From Tillandsia leiboldiana (Eukaryota; Streptophyta; Magnoliopsida; Poales; Bromeliaceae), in NCBI GenBank assembly GCA_029204045.2, contig CM055080.1, forward strand, positions 10,046,838 to 10,110,837: 64,000 nucleotides of DNA, given 5' to 3'. Below, piece after piece: positions 12,001 through 21,553 of this stretch. Under the pieces are notes generated by a model, which was not told where the DNA came from, did no database searches, and saw only the letters and a list, made by a program, of their open reading frames with translations. Both the position numbers and the translations under genes were made by a program. Position 1 is the stretch's first letter, and every line of letters starts with the position of its first letter.

Positions 12001-13886
12001 GGTGCCGCCGCAGGCCCCTCAACCACACTGGCCAAAAAGGCCACGCATCCGCTGCGCATCATCTGCCTCGCACGAGAAGTCGAAACTATCGCGGCGAAGA
12101 AGGTACTCTGGCATCCTCTGTACACAATCACCTCCTGGCCTGGCTCGCTAAAAGTCACCGTCCTCGCGGCACAATCAATAGTCGCATAATAGCGAGTCAG
12201 CCAGTCCATCCCAAGTACCATATCAAAGTCTCGCAGCTGACTCAGGACCATCAGGTCCGCTGGCAAGATCCACGACTCGATCTGTACAGGGCAAGACCAA
12301 CAACACTCCTCTACAAGTAAAGTATGCTCGGGAACCCGTACCTCTAACGCACGTGGCAACCGACCTAACTCTAGTCCATGAGATGATGCAAATGCTCTAC
12401 TGATGAAAGAATGTGATGCCCCGGTATCAAATAAGGTGCGAGCTCTACTGCCAGAAAGTAAAACGATACCTGCCACCACGTGGTCGGCTGCCAGGGAGTC
12501 CGCAACCTGGGCGGCATAAACCCGCCCGCTCTGTGCCGGTGGTCGGTGATCTGCCGGGTGGGAAGAAGGGGCCCTGCTTGCTGGAGCATAGGACCGCTGC
12601 TGGGGCGCCGGTGGGGCTGATGCTGAGGAAGGAGCCGGTGCTGGCGCATAAGGGCAAGTAGCTCGAACGTGGCCCGACTGTCCGCACCGGTAACAGCGGC
12701 CGAACCTCTGGTCACAAGTATCAGGAGAGTGCTGTCCCTGGCAGAAAATGCACCTGGCTGGGGTCTGGGGCTGCCTCCCCTGCTGCTGCTGCCTCTGCCG
12801 CTGAGATCCCTGGTGCCGGGACTGCGACCTCTGCTGCTGAGAATGCTGCTGCTGTCGTGAGTGCTGCTGCTGGTGCTGTGGGGGCCTCGGAGATCCACCA
12901 TGCCCTCGCCGCTCCGAACGCCCGCGGCCTGAGAACTGAGGCGGCGGGGGTCGGGGCGGCCTCCAGGAGCTGGCCTGTCCCCCATCATCCTGCGCTGGCC
13001 GCTTCCTGTCCGATCCCTGAGCGGCCAGGCCCCCACGTCTGGCGACAACGTGGTCTCCTCTCTCGATCCACTGTGCATGCTCGGCCGCCTCCTCCAGGGT
13101 CTGTAATCTCTGTGCATGCACCAAGGTATAGAGCTCCGGGCGCAGGCCCGACTCGAAGAGCTCCACCTGATGTGGTCCATCCCTCGCGACGTAGGGAACG
13201 CAGCTGAGCAGTCGCGAAAACTCCTGAAAGTAGTCCCATGCCGACCGGTCGCCCTGCTGGAGATTCTTCAGGTCATCCTCTACCTTTTTCTTCACGCTGG
13301 TGGAAAAGTAAGTGTCCAGGACCATCCTCTTGAACTCCGCCCAAGGTAGCTGCCGGGTGATCTGAAACTCCAGGGGCTCCACCCGACGCCACCACGTGTC
13401 CGCATCTCCATCCAGACAATGCACAGCCATGTGTACCCGGTACTTCTGATCGATGAAGAAGTCTCGGAACAACTTCTCCATTGCTGAAAGCCACGTCCCA
13501 ATCTCCCAAGGGTGAGTGCTCCGCCCCGAGAATCTAGGCGGTCCCCGCTTGCAGAAATGGGTGAGTTTATCAGTAAACTCCTGCTCCTCCTCGGGAGTCA
13601 AAGGTCGGATCGCTCCCGGGGCCCCGCTGCTCGAAGATGGTGCCGTAGGCACAAGCGGTATAGTCGGTGGTACAACAGGTGGTGCGGGGGCCTCAGTAGT
13701 AGTAGTAGGGGGAGGGGCCCCAACCTGAGCAAGCAGCTGCTCGAACCTCTGCTCCTGCCGGCGGTGACCCTCCGCCAGCTGGGCCACCATGGCCCTCAAC
13801 TCAGCAATCTCTGAAGGTCCGGACTGCTCCGGCCCCTCCGGGGGTGTAGGGGTACCCCGGGTAGGAATCCGCCGCCTGGGAGGCAT
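9081..13886 (-). CDS. Gag-pol polyprotein of a Tekay/Del-like chromovirus (1,601 aa)
   Basis: One uninterrupted frame. The ATG at 13886 (MPPRR start) is chosen over the upstream GTG at 13925. Gag occupies about residues 1-460, with a Q-rich stretch (337-375), an atypical CX2CX3HX4C finger (379-391) and a standard CX2CX4HX4C zinc knuckle (398-411). Aspartic protease: DTGAS from residue 487. Reverse transcriptase has FIDD at 821-824. RNase H carries YSDAS with Asp 970. Integrase has the HHCC finger (H1184, H1191, C1221, C1224) and the DDE triad (D1254, D1315, E1351). The end (about 1552-1597: ILDRE, VKVLW, EATWE) is chromodomain-like, known in this group to guide integration to chromatin. No stop codon or frameshift is present, so the enzyme set looks functional. 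Confidence 0.95.
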   Translation of the reverse strand: MPPRRRIPTRGTPTPPEGPEQSGPSEIAELRAMVAQLAEGHRRQEQRFEQLLAQVGAPPPTTTTEAPAPPVVPPTIPLVPTAPSSSSGAPGAIRPLTPEEEQEFTDKLTHFCKRGPPRFSGRSTHPWEIGTWLSAMEKLFRDFFIDQKYRVHMAVHCLDGDADTWWRRVEPLEFQITRQLPWAEFKRMVLDTYFSTSVKKKVEDDLKNLQQGDRSAWDYFQEFSRLLSCVPYVARDGPHQVELFESGLRPELYTLVHAQRLQTLEEAAEHAQWIERGDHVVARRGGLAAQGSDRKRPAQDDGGQASSWRPPRPPPPQFSGRGRSERRGHGGSPRPPQHQQQHSRQQQHSQQQRSQSRHQGSQRQRQQQQGRQPQTPARCIFCQGQHSPDTCDQRFGRCYRCGQSGHVRATCPYAPAPAPSSASAPPAPQQRSYAPASRAPSSHPADHRPPAQSGRVYAAQVADSLAADHVVAGIVLLSGSRARTLFDTGASHSFISRAFASSHGLELGRLPRALEVRVPEHTLLVEECCWSCPVQIESWILPADLMVLSQLRDFDMVLGMDWLTRYYATIDCAARTVTFSEPGQEVIVYRGCQSTFFAAIVSTSRARQMMRSGCVAFLASVVEGPAAAPGLADIPIVHEFPDVFPPELTSMPPDREIEFLIDVVPGTAPISKAPYRMAPAELRELKAQLQDLLDKGFVRPSVSPWGAPVLFVKKKDGSLRLCVDYRELNKVTIKNKYPLPRIDDLFDQLQGSCVFSKIDLQSGYHQLKVKTEDVPKTAFRTRYGHYEFTVMPFGLTNAPAAFMDLMNRVFRPYLDRFVVVFIDDILIYSRSDVEHEEHLRIVLQLLREKKLYAKLSKCEFWLREVAFLGHVISAAGVAVDPAKIEAIRDWPRPTTVAEVRSFMGLAGYYRRFVEGFAKLSAPLTRLTRKGIKFIWSEDCQRSFEELKTRLMSAPILSLPVMGKGYVIYSDASHSGLGCVLMQEGKVIAYASRQLKDYEKNYPTHDLELAAVIFALKLWRHYLYGEHCEIYTDHKSLKYLFTQKELNLRQRRWLELLKDYDVDILYHPGKANVVADALSRRAVQSLSMMITDQAPLLEQMRRLELEVVSPGVSARLLSLVVQPTLLDRIREKQSEDPHLMRIREQIPAGEAGDFSVDASGVLRYRDRACVPMDSETREQILREAHYTPYTIHPGGTKMYKDLKAQFWWSGMKRDIGRFVAHCLTCQQVKAEHRVPAGKLQSLPIPEWKWDHITMDFVTGLPRAQAGADAIWVVVDRLTKSAHFIPVQMTWPLDRLAQVYLAEVVRLHGIPISIVSDRDSRFVSHFWRSLQTALGTRLHFSTAFHPQTDGQSERTIQTLEDMLRACVLDFGGGWHRHLGLVEFAYNNSYQASIQMAPFEALYGRKCRSPLYWSDVGEKKTLGPDLLLEAEEKVRLIRRHLETAQSRQKSYADTRRRDLEFQVGDHVFLKVSPSKGIRRFGIRGKLSPRYIGPFEVLERIGPVAYRLALPPRLASVHDVFHVSTLRRYVHDPSHIIDFVPLEVAEDLSYVERPLRILDREVRELRSRAIPYVKVLWSNQGEREATWELESAMLDAHPQLFEAPT

Positions 13887-14168
13887 CCTGTCACGCAAGA
13901 AACCACGAATCAGAACCGAAACCACACACGACCCAATCTAGCGAAAGTCAAAGGCATCCTCCTATTTCTGTAACCTTATGTTGTCTGCAGCCAACATAAT
14001 AGTTCGCCAGAAACAGGACATGCCAATCCCTCTTCACTCCCTGGAAGAGTCAAAATAATATATGACCAAATTGCCGACTTTCGCATAATGTCACGTCACT
14101 CACGCCCTGCCTTCCTAGGGTCTGCCAAAAGCCTAGGGTTTCCTAAGTCCCAATTGACCTATCCCTAA
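13887..14168 (-). other. Leader between PBS and gag
   Basis: About 280 bp of untranslated leader between the primer-binding site and the gag ATG. It has no long reading frame. Dimerisation and packaging signals would be expected here but cannot be identified by eye. Confidence 0.6.
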
Positions 14169-14180
14169 GCTCTGATACCA
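14169..14180 (-). promoter_or_regulatory. Primer-binding site (initiator tRNA-Met)
   Basis: The minus strand reads TGGTATCAGAGC, the usual complement to the 3' end of plant initiator methionine tRNA. It begins eight bases after the LTR end. It primes minus-strand DNA synthesis. Confidence 0.9.
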
Positions 14181-14188
14181 ACTTAATC

Positions 14189-17100
14189 TGTCACGCCCCG
14201 GGTGTAAACCAGAACCCGGGCCCGTCTACAGATCCGCCGTATACACAGAATTTCCCGTGTATACGAAGCGCTGGTAACCTGCTCAAGTATAGATGATGTA
14301 ATAAACGAGCATAAACAGAGCTAAACAGTAACTAATACACCTCAGATAAAGCAGAAAAGTAAAGGTGCAGAAAGTAACTCTCAATAATACATATGTCTCT
14401 CCCAGCTCACTAATCAAATACAACCAGCTGGCCGAAGCCAGACCCAAAAAGAAATGAATAGTAGAGTATCTGAGAGTATCGGGGTACATCTAATAATAGA
14501 ACTGGTGCCTGGGTGGACCGCTATCTAGTCCGCGATTCTCTTACCTCGGTCCGCAGTGGAGGGTCCTGCAACAGCCGCAGACGACTCTGCAAAACAAAGG
14601 GGAATAGAAGAAGAAAAGCAGTGGGGAGTGAGAACTACTATAAAACAGTAGCCTCCTCCTAGTGGGTAGACCTCAACACAAATGTGCCCACTAGGACTAT
14701 AAGAGGCAGAAAAGATGAACAGAGGTGGTAAGCTGTAATTAAAACTGCTGATGATGAATAGAGCTACCACTACATGCCTCTAATGAGCTAACTGATAGAT
14801 TAGCTATATGTATGCATCAGAATGTCAACGCCTGCCTGTCTAGACCCAATCGATACACCAGTAAGCACTGGTACTGCCTGCTCTGCCTGCCAAATCGGGT
14901 ATGCCAGCCTACGCATAACACCGATAGGAAAAGGGAGTCTCGAAGACTCGAAGCCTGTAAAAACGCACACTCCGGAGTGGCACTCGAGGGGAGCGACCCA
15001 CACGAGTATAATGCCTGGGTAACAAGTACCAAATCAGCAGGACTGGATCATGACTCTGATCACGGTGGAAAACCCATCCACTAAAAGAAATCCAAATCCT
15101 CTATCCCAATCTGATGCAATAACTACTGTCCGGTCAACCGCCAAAGATCCGCGGTTGCCGCAATGCCCGGCCCTCACAGCCTGCCTGTCCCAAAGCCCAC
15201 AACTGTCTGACTACACTATCCCAGTCCCTGCTCGAACCCGAGCGCACTATCCCCCGAATATAAATAAAAGAAGAGAAAAACATGGTTTCTCCTAAGTCAA
15301 TTCCAGCATGATAGTGTAGCAGAAAAAGGTGGCCTAACTAGATGTCCATTTAAGCATGCAAAGTCCTTTATATAAAAACAGGGTTTAAATATTATTATCC
15401 TTCCCAATAGAGAGGTATGCCACTAGTTAAACTTTCATTTGCTAAGTTATCCCATATCCATTTATCACATAAGCATAAGAGGTCCCAAAGTGTACGAGTA
15501 AGATAGTCCTTTATAGCAAAACTCCCCCCCCCCCCCCCCCGTGAGGTTTAAACGACATATTAATATAAGAATCATCCATTCATTAATACTTAGTCCATTT
15601 TAAGATGTAGCCCAAGCAATAAGTCCAATTCTCAACCAAGATGCCATTTTAACTTATTCCGGTTCATTTAGCAACATAACAGTGAAGCACTCCAATAGGC
15701 CTAGTGGGGACATCATAAGTAGGAGGTAAACAACGGTACCCACCTCGAGCGCTAAATCCGGTCCTCAAAGGCTAAGTCCGCGCTCGCTCCGGAAAAACCC
15801 CGCAACCCTGTGCCAAAGATCCCAAAGAACCCACACAAATTACAATTCAAGTTTAACCCAAAATCTGTCTCCCAAATTCAGATTTACTGTTCAGCCATTT
15901 TTACCTGTGACACGTGCCCACAAAATTCCCAGAAAATATACACTGCGATCTACGCGACGATCCGGTCGAAACAAGTACCTGCACGTTTTACCACGATTTT
16001 CCTGTGCTGAGAACGAAAAACGACAAGAGGACCACCTCAAACAATACATTCATCCCAAAACAGCGATATAAAATTCTGTAAAAAGGGATTCCTCACCTTC
16101 AGGGAAATTCCACAAAAATCCACGAAAATTCCAGGAGATTCCTCGTGACGCGTAGATGCAAATCCCCTTTTGAATCGCCCTGTTTCGATGCTCGAGCGCG
16201 AAGTTATCGCCAAAACGAGATGGTGCTGTCCCAAAACTCCGCGACGGAAAAAGGGTCAGAAAGAAGCCACAGAATCACCATCAAAACCTCTGAATCAAGA
16301 GAAACTCATAAAAGAGAAAGTGAAGCCCTACCTGTCAAGAATCCGACGGCGCAAAAATCGTAAAAACAGGATGTCGGGGTGAGCCGGGGGAGCTAGAACA
16401 CCGAAATGCGACGAATCTGGTAGCCGTAGAACGATCGTCGCGCCGCGCCGGATAAATGCAAACCTTGGGATCCGAGCCTTCAAAATTCCTGAGATTTCTA
16501 CAGTGGATGGAGGATTGGGAGAGGAAGAAATGTCTAAGAGGGGGCTCGGAGTGGTTCCAAACAGAAAGGGAGAAATCGGGCTCCCAATGCCCTAAAAGAA
16601 TCAAGAAGGAGAAAAAACAAACCCGCGTTATTGGATTCGGGCCGCGTTTGGGCCCGGATCCGCCAGGGCGGGTCGGACGCGTTCCGTCCGACCGGGCGGA
16701 ACCAACCAGCACGCGACGCGCGTCCCCACAGGAGATCGGCGCGCATCCCGCACAGCGAACAGCCGTGCGGGGCGCGCCAGCGGCCGACGCGCGTCCCGAC
16801 CGCGCGGTCAGCCCCGCAGGCGCTCGCCAATGGCGAGGCGACGCGCGTCCCACGCACTGTGCGGTCAGGCGCGGGGGCAGGCGTTGTCCCCTGCGCCGAG
16901 TCCCATGAGCCCGCCAGTAGCCATACGCCACGTGTCTGTGCGCCGGGTCCGTGCACCCCGCCGAGCCGTTCCATGCACCGGGCGCCGCGGGCCGGCCAAT
17001 GAGGGCCCGCCACGTGGCATCCGGCGGTCCACGGCCCTCCCCCATGCACCAGGAGACATTAGAAACTTCCGGGGGTCCGTTTTTGGGCATCCGGACTCCA

Positions 17101-17341
17101 AATCCGGCAAATAAATAGCCGTTTTCAAGCGTTTTTCCGCGCTGAATCCAAATACGCCATCCGTTTGGCCTAGAAATTTTTCTAAAATTCGGCAAACCCC
17201 GCCGAAGGCCAAACTAACAATAAACACTGCCACGGACCCACCTGTGCTGTCCCTTTGACACACTGTGGATCAAACACCATCATTAGGTGTTTCACACTTG
17301 GATTCACGGGAAAACAGTGCATGGAAACCTGGATCATCACA
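14189..17341 (-). repeat. 5' LTR of the chromovirus
   Basis: 3,153 bp, the upstream LTR for the element's own transcription. It is collinear with the LTR at 5873-9032 (offset 8,316, then 8,310 after the C tract, then 8,309 after a one-base deletion). TG...CA termini are intact and are followed by GAGCA at 17342-17346. The C homopolymer is at 15524-15540. Confidence 0.95.
15367..15377 (-). promoter_or_regulatory. Candidate TATA box in the 5' LTR
   Basis: The minus strand reads TTTTATATAAAGG, a TATA-like motif about 1.97 kb into the LTR. If used, it would give a long U3 and leave about 1.15 kb for R and U5. An identical motif is in the other LTR (about 7057-7067). This rests on motif resemblance only. 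Confidence 0.3.
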
Positions 17342-17346
17342 GAGCA
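17342..17346. other. Target site duplication GAGCA, right
   Basis: Exact repeat of 5868-5872, directly after the CA end of the last LTR. Confidence 0.9.
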
Positions 17347-17594
17347 ATTGTACTAGAACTTCACAAAAGGACATAAATGTGGGCTAAAAGTTGGATGGCA
17401 TCTATCATGACAATAAATCAGTAACATCAAGCATTGCCTAGTACAGTGATTTTTATCCTAGGAAGTTATTTTGATGGTGGTTGGAACTCCACATGTGTGT
17501 ATATTCTCAGAGTTTGATTCTTTGACTCTTTTTTTTATATATATTGGTAGTAGCTAGTTTGGGGTTGGATGGAGTGCAGTTATGGAGCTTACAG

Positions 17595-17625
<31 letters not shown>

Positions 17626-17828
17626 TTTAATTGTTACAAAAAAAAAAAAAATTACATGAAATAATTATTATTTTTTAATAGCTTAAATTAAGTATAGGTG
17701 TTTTTAAAAGTTATATTTAATACATCTCTTTATGTCTGGATTTATAAATTTTTTTTTATAAATATAAAATGTGGACTTGAATTAAATAAGAAAAAATTAA
17801 TAATAATTATTTTTTTTCAAAATTTTAT

Positions 17829-18299
17829 ATAATGGATCGGCTCACTAGCAATAATAATTTGTTGGACCTAAATTACTGTCCTAAAATATTTAAGCTAAGT
17901 TATTATTATTAGTCTTCATGTCTCTTATATACCCAATCACAAGTCCATCTTCATCTAATGTTCGTTTTGGCCTGACGTTCTCGTCAGCCCAAATACACAC
18001 AGTCGAAGATCATCAGGCAATGTGAGACTTGTCTCGCTAGCCTTGTCATTCAGACTCTTGATATAGTCCGTCACCTTGTCTTTCAGACCCTGACTTAGTC
18101 GAGACTCGTCACAAACTTTCGCCTGGTGATTGGCTCTGATACCAAATATAACGAACCAACCAACTAGCAATAATAACTCGTTGAGCCTAAACTACTAGCC
18201 CAAAATATTTAAGTCCAGTTATTATTATTAGTGTCCATATTTCTTATATACCTAATCGCAACTCCATTCTCATCTGATATTGGACTATTGTGGTGTCAA
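17829..18299 (-). mobile_element. TRIM copy 1 (terminal-repeat retrotransposon in miniature)
   Basis: Two ~150-bp direct repeats (17829-17965, truncated at its inner end, and 18149-18299), each starting near CACTAGCAATAATAA and ending TGGTGTCAAA, flank a ~180-bp non-coding interior. Read on the minus strand, the upstream repeat is followed at once by TGGTATCAGAGCC, an initiator-tRNA primer-binding site. Small LTR-like repeats with a PBS and no coding region define a TRIM. Six relatives occur in the window. Confidence 0.75.
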
Positions 18300-19393
18300 A
18301 TCTTAAGGAACTAGAAGAAGGTATTTTATAAGATGCCAACATAATTAAATAAAAAAATTAAATAATATTATCAAGATCTTGCTGGAACTCGATCTCAAGA
18401 CCTGATACTCTGATACTATATTAAATTATGTGAAACAATCATTATTCTCCAATAATTTAAATTACCAAGCAATAATATTTTCAATATTTATATTTAATAG
18501 AGAATGTAGTTTTAGCCATTATGTTATGAGAATGTAGGTGGATGTAAATAGGCCGGTCACGAACCGAACACGAACGAGTTTGGCAGACTGATTTCGCTTG
18601 TTTATTATACAAGCCCAACCCGAGGTGTTTTGTTAAAATATCGAATTGAAAAACTAAGAGCTGGCTCTCGAAAGGTGAGTTAGATTGCCAACGCTGCTAT
18701 TGGATGAAAAATTAAAAGAAAATTAGAATCTTAATTTAATAATAAAAATTCACAAGATATAAATCTATTTATATTTGAATTGGTCTAAAATTCAAATAAT
18801 AAACATTTCTAATATATATGTATATTCGAGCTATATCGAGTCGAGCACAAGCGAGCTAATTTCAATTCATGTTCGGCTCCTTCATATTTCAACTGAAAAA
18901 CTTAGCTCGAATTAATATATATTGGTAATGTGAACATCGGAATAAACCCACGGGGCAAAGAAATAATATGAGAGAAGAAAATTTTTTTTTAAAAAAAAAA
19001 TTGGGATAAGTCGTTACCCACATTTTACGCCTTTTTATTTTATTGGATGAAAAGTGTGTTGAAAAAAATACTATTACAAAATAAAATTCCTTTTTTTTTT
19101 TTTTTTTTTTTGGGAAAATGTGAGATACGATCGATTGACTTTGTTTAATCAAATGATCATAATAAATTCAGTTTCAAGCCCCACTTTTCATCCTTATTTT
19201 TCATCAACCAAACATATATGCCTTAAACAAGTGACTAAATCTAGGTTATGAAGTGTCTCTTTATAACACCTGCATTATTGCTGTACATGCATTGCTTCAA
19301 TGATATATATATACACACACACACGCGGGGTGATTCGAAAAAAATGCTCTTGTATTCTAATTTCCTTATATATATATATATATATATATATAA
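18300..19393. other. AT-rich intergenic DNA with remnants, no gene seen
   Basis: 18540-18890 holds a decayed relative of the GAGCCGAACACGAG element (GGTGGATGTAAATAGGCC at its left; GAGCTAATTTCAATTCATGT near its right). Poly(T) runs lie near 18981-19000 and 19091-19110. (TA)n occurs at 19370-19393. The frame at 18889-19152 is low complexity and not a gene. Confidence 0.5.
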
Positions 19394-19632
19394 AGTTGGG
19401 CTGGAATGCTATTGATAGCACCAACCCAATTTTGTCACCCACTTTGTAGCCATTGGATCGCATTGAGATTTGTGAAAGCTCTTTAATGAAAAAAAAAATA
19501 AAAAGAAAAAGCAAAAAGTAAAAAGCTATTCTTTTTAATTAAAGAGTTTGCACGAATCTCAATGCGATCCAATGGCTAAAAAGTGGGTGGCAAAGTTGGG
19601 TTGGTGCTATCAATAGCATTCCAGCCCAACTC
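19394..19632. repeat. Near-perfect hairpin element in (TA)n
   Basis: Inverted repeat with ~95-bp arms. The outer ends are AGTTGGGCTGGAATGCTATT and AATAGCATTCCAGCCCAACT; inner arm parts CATTGGATCGCATTGAGATT and AATCTCAATGCGATCCAATG also pair exactly. (TA)n lies on both sides (19370-19393 and 19634-19652). No coding capacity; the loop is A-rich. A close relative is at 26335-26582. Confidence 0.8.
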
Positions 19633-19652
19633 TATATATATATATATATATA

Positions 19653-20028
<376 letters not shown>

Positions 20029-20068
20029 GGTTTCAAAAGGACAGTTAATATCTCGCTTATATTAGATA

Positions 20069-20629
<561 letters not shown>

Positions 20630-20632
<3 letters not shown>

Positions 20633-21175
20633 GAGTTGGAATTTTATGGATAGCAAACGAGCTTCGTTACCATTCATTTGTTTTCAAAGATAGAATTTCT
20701 AAATTGATGATCGGCACCGTTGAATATGATCTAAACCATTTAAACTATTTAAAAATTAAATTTCAAATTTTTTCGATATTATTGATAGAATGATCAAAGG
20801 GTTATAAAATTTATAATTTTTATGGTAGATATGAGTTTTTTACTAGTTTAACGGTGTAAAGAATTCTAAATTAATTATATTTTGGTTAGAAAATTTTTTA
20901 AACTATTTAAAACAAGATCTATAGTCTTGATCTTGATTATAAGACTTCTATCATCATTTTTTGAAAGATATTTATTTTCAGCCGTTCATTTTTGTGACCA
21001 CTTGATAGACAAAAAAATATATCAAAAAAATATATCAAAAAAATATAAAATTTAATTTTTAAATAGTTTAAATAGTCTAGATTATATTTTACTGCACCGA
21101 TCGTCATTTTGAAAGTTCTATTATCGAAAGTAAATGGGTGGCAACGATGCTCGTTTGCTATCGATAGCATTCCAG
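20630..21175. repeat. Long hairpin element (~545 bp) between microsatellites
   Basis: The left arm (GGATAGCAAACGAGCTTCGT, TGATGATCGGCACCGTTGAA) pairs with the right arm (ACGATGCTCGTTTGCTATCG, CTGCACCGATCGTCATTTTG). (TA)n is on the left; (AC)n and (CT)n are on the right. The interior contains paired tracts ATGATCTAAACCATTTAAAC and TTTAAATAGTCTAGATTATA. A related element is at 34177-34590. Confidence 0.6.
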
Positions 21176-21553
21176 GCTAACACACACACACTCTCTCTCT
21201 CTATCTTTCTCTATATATATATAGAGAGAGAGAGAGAGTAGAGTTTATATATTTTCAAAAGTACAAGTCCAACTATACTTGTGAATTTTTTACTATTGAA
21301 TTTATATTAAAATTTGTGCGATTGAATTTATATTATATTTGTAAAGCCAAATATAATGCCAAATATCCAACATGATAAGACGAACTTCTGTTTGGAATAA
21401 TTTAAAAATATAAACATAATGTAATGAAAAATATAATGCCAAATATCCAACATGATAAAATGTGCTTGTATTTCAACAGAGTTAATACAATATTACATTT
21501 TTCTCCGAATAAGCCCACTATGAATGAAATATTTGATGTTTATTTATTTATCA
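21176..21553. other. 3' flank of gene A
   Basis: Microsatellite ends (AC, CT, TA, GA; 21180-21240), then half of a TATACTTTTAAAAGTACAA-type hairpin (21236-21340). A direct repeat of AATGCCAAATATCCAACATG occurs at about 21356 and 21436. The region would include the 3' UTR of the gene that ends at 21554. Confidence 0.5.

Larger units (their letters stand above)
5873..17341 (-). mobile_element. Complete Ty3/gypsy LTR retrotransposon, Tekay/Del-like chromovirus
   Basis: An 11.47-kb element on the minus strand. Two 3.15-kb LTRs (5873-9032 and 14189-17341) flank a single gag-pol frame (9081-13886). Next to the upstream LTR is a primer-binding site matching initiator methionine tRNA; before the downstream LTR is a polypurine tract. 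A perfect GAGCA duplication flanks the whole. Gag with zinc knuckle, then protease, reverse transcriptase, RNase H, integrase and a chromodomain-like tail is the chromovirus order, and long LTRs with this tail fit the Tekay/Del lineage. The LTRs differ at only two bases plus two length changes, so insertion was recent. It may still be autonomous. Confidence 0.95.

Noticed and set aside
11277..13814. Many plus-strand and other-frame ORFs within gag-pol
   Set aside because: They are shadows of the gag-pol frame, which has full domain support on the minus strand.
13887..13925. Thirteen extra codons upstream of the gag ATG
   Set aside because: The upstream start is GTG (13925); the ATG at 13886 with an MPPRR start is the plausible initiator.
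17947..18170. 71-codon minus-strand frame and similar ones at 51548-51784
   Set aside because: Both lie inside TRIM interiors, which are non-coding; the resemblance between them is due to the shared repeat.
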